This document shows positions 62,722 to 64,000 of a stretch of 64,000 bases of DNA, piece by piece (position 1 is the stretch's first letter; every line of letters starts with the position of its first letter). Source of the DNA: Rhizobacter sp. Root1221 (GTDB lineage Bacteria > Pseudomonadota > Gammaproteobacteria > Burkholderiales > Burkholderiaceae_C). Below the pieces are notes generated by a model, which did not search any database, was not told the origin of the DNA, and saw only the letters and a program-made list of their open reading frames with translations. Position numbers and translations under genes: made by a program. The stretch covers positions 101,548 through 165,547 of the forward strand of contig NZ_LMDI01000003.1 of NCBI RefSeq assembly GCF_001425785.1. Direction: 5' to 3'.

Positions 62722-63084
62722 ATGAACATCGACTTCCCGTTTCGCATCGGCGCCGATGGCCGCACACGGGCTTCGCCCGAAGACGCCAAGCACGTGCGCG
62801 ACATGATCGAGCTGCTGCTGTTCACGCAGCCCGGTGAGCGCGTGATGCGGCCCGACTTCGGCGCCGGCCTGTTGCAGTACGCCTTCGGGCCTAACCGGCC
62901 CGAGCTGGCAGCCACGCTGCAGGCCACGATCCAGGGTGCGCTGACACAGTGGCTGGGCGACCTGATCGAGCTGCGCGCGGTGCAGGTCGAGAGCGACGAC
63001 GCCACGGTGCGTGCCACGGTGGTCTACGCGCTGCGCGCCAGCGGTGACGTGCGAAGCGACACCTTCACCCGGAGTTCTACGTGA
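62722..63084 (+). CDS. gp25-like baseplate wedge protein
   Basis: 120 residues. The gp25/GPW signature is clear: F-P-F-R-I-G-A-D-G, H-V-R-D-M-I-E-L-L-L-F-T-Q-P-G-E-R-V-M-R-P-D-F-G-A-G-L and the E-L-R-A-V-Q-V-E end. It nucleates the sheath at the baseplate. The last codon overlaps the J-like gene (GTGA). Confidence 0.94.
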   Translation: MNIDFPFRIGADGRTRASPEDAKHVRDMIELLLFTQPGERVMRPDFGAGLLQYAFGPNRPELAATLQATIQGALTQWLGDLIELRAVQVESDDATVRATVVYALRASGDVRSDTFTRSST

Positions 63085-64000
63085 ACCGCCCGGGTTGCGC
63101 CACGGCCTCGACTGCTGTCTGCGGCGTCGACCGGCGCAGTGCGTTGGTATACGCGAGTGGCCGGCTTTGTGGGCTCGATGAGGTCGAAGTACTGGCCGAC
63201 GGCGTGACGCTGCACGCGCGGCTGTTCGGCCATGTGCCTGAGGGCCTCACCGAGCACAACGTGCGCATCGAGGGGGGCGAGCGCATCCGCGGCATCGGGG
63301 TGCTGTCCGCGACCTTCGTCGCCGACGAAGACGGTGACATGTGCCTGCACGTCGTGGTGGACCGGCGCGGCGACTTCTCCACCTACTGCCTGTGCCTGGT
63401 AGAGCACGCGGAGGACATCATCACGCTCTGCGGCCACGACCCGCTGCCGCCGGAGCCGCTGGCGCGCCGCGCGCCGCCGGGGGTCGATCCACGCTACGCC
63501 TGCGTCGAGTTCAGTTTCCGCATCGACTGCCCAAGCCAGCTCGATTGCCGGCCGCAGCCCTGCCCGTCCGACCCGCAGCCGGCGCCGCCCGTCATCGACT
63601 ACCTGGCACGCGACTTCCCGAGCTTCCGTGCGCTGCTGCTGGACCGGCTGGCCACCACCATGCCGCAGTGGCGCGAGCGGCATGTGCCCGACCTGGGGCT
63701 GACCCTGGTCGAACTGCTGGCCTACAAGGCCGACCAACTGAGCTACCAACTCGATGCGGTCGCCACCGAAGCCTACCTCGCCACGGCGCGCCGGCGCATC
63801 TCGGTGCGCCGCCATGCGCGCTTGGTGGACTACCGGTTGCACGAAGGATGCAATGCGCGCGCCTGGATCACATTGGATTCAGACCGCGACGTTCCCCTGG
63901 ACCTGGCCGATCTCGTATTTGCCTGCCCACCCGCCGACACTGCAATCGCCGCGGGTGGTGTGATGGACTGGCCGGCCATGCAGGAGACCGCTGGCGCGAC
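63081..64000 (+). CDS. J-like baseplate assembly protein, N-terminal part (runs off the window)
   Basis: The frame starts with GTG 63081, overlapping the gp25 stop, and is open to the window end (306 codons). After about 170 residues of beta-rich, Cys-containing sequence it reaches V-I-D-Y-L-A-R-D-F-P-S-F-R, R-H-V-P-D-L-G-L-T-L-V-E-L-L-A-Y, then L-S-Y-Q-L-D-A-V-A-T-E-A-Y-L and R-R-R-I-S-V-R-R-H-A-R-L-V-D-Y, the hallmark of the putative baseplate assembly (gp6/J, Pvc11/12) family in eCIS. The C-terminal half is missing. Fibre, tape measure and other baseplate genes probably follow it. Confidence 0.92.
   Translation, partial: MNRPGCATASTAVCGVDRRSALVYASGRLCGLDEVEVLADGVTLHARLFGHVPEGLTEHNVRIEGGERIRGIGVLSATFVADEDGDMCLHVVVDRRGDFSTYCLCLVEHAEDIITLCGHDPLPPEPLARRAPPGVDPRYACVEFSFRIDCPSQLDCRPQPCPSDPQPAPPVIDYLARDFPSFRALLLDRLATTMPQWRERHVPDLGLTLVELLAYKADQLSYQLDAVATEAYLATARRRISVRRHARLVDYRLHEGCNARAWITLDSDRDVPLDLADLVFACPPADTAIAAGGVMDWPAMQETAGA

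Noticed and set aside
48402-64000. Type VI secretion system or prophage
   Set aside because: No TssB/C two-protein sheath, no membrane complex and no capsid, terminase, lysis or integrase genes; DUF4255, the Pvc15-type ATPase and DUF4157 point to an eCIS.

Overview
The window is very GC-rich, and most reading frames use G or C at third codon positions. Its gene families fit a free-living betaproteobacterium of the order Burkholderiales, in the Rhizobacter / Piscinibacter / Roseateles / Leptothrix sphere: DUF1415, DUF2917, DUF3617, CHRD, FeeM-type acyltransferase, PHB-depolymerase esterase, MocR-DUF2917 pair and EmrAB-NodT efflux. The species cannot be fixed from the sequence. I saw no rRNA, tRNA, CRISPR array, insertion sequence or integrase.

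Layout. 0-8 kb: the end of a TonB-dependent receptor, then a minus-strand type I secretion island (HlyB-like ABC exporter, HlyD adaptor, GT4 glycosyltransferase). The genes downstream in the same direction are decaying: two out-of-order pieces of an HlyD paralogue, two unknown proteins, and a broken DUF6973-like gene with an RTX-like tail. 8-27 kb: housekeeping and small conserved genes, a hybrid sensor kinase facing a FeeM-like acyltransferase, stress and envelope genes (CsbD, CHRD lipoprotein, HPP-CBS transporter), a SWIM/SNF2 helicase, a CrtC-like protein, a membrane diguanylate cyclase, and a NhaR / TerC / Bax-inhibitor / ExoD group. 27-37 kb: a MocR regulator with a near-leaderless operator, an emrB-emrA-nodT efflux operon with a divergent MarR regulator and an ABC exporter, an OmpA lipoprotein and thyA. 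37-48 kb: a soluble diguanylate cyclase, a two-subunit molybdenum hydroxylase with an AraC regulator and a hydrolase, an SDR, a methyltransferase, a YciI protein, a sigma-54 activator and a second AraC regulator.

48.4-64.0 kb (running off the end): a contractile injection system of the extracellular, phage-tail-like type (eCIS), all on the plus strand and tightly coupled (many ATGA overlaps). The order is: small winged-helix-like protein, sheath, tube, gp51-like zinc-knuckle protein, disordered linker protein, DUF4255 (Pvc16-type), AAA+ ATPase (Pvc15-type), small protein, DUF4157 cargo, a truncated and then a complete CIS tube/adaptor protein (Pvc7-type), LysM protein, gpD-type hub, separate gp5/OB-fold spike, PAAR-like tip, gp25, and the start of a J-like baseplate protein. 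No T6SS membrane-complex, lysis, capsid or integrase genes are present.

Most interesting is the DUF4157 cargo at 56454-58868. It has an intact HExxH motif near the N terminus and a C-terminal segment whose residues match a PD-(D/E)XK nuclease pattern (D746, E755-x-K757, Q773-x3-Y777). I infer a DNA-cleaving eCIS effector. A non-coding scar and a truncated adaptor paralogue follow it, as if the cargo slot were a recombination site. Regulatory findings include a MarR box placed exactly between the -35 and -10 of marR and repeated at the efflux operon, a motif shared by terC and the Bax-inhibitor gene next to nhaR, a 13-bp inverted repeat at the MocR start, and an 11-bp inverted repeat between the AraC regulator and the eCIS locus.
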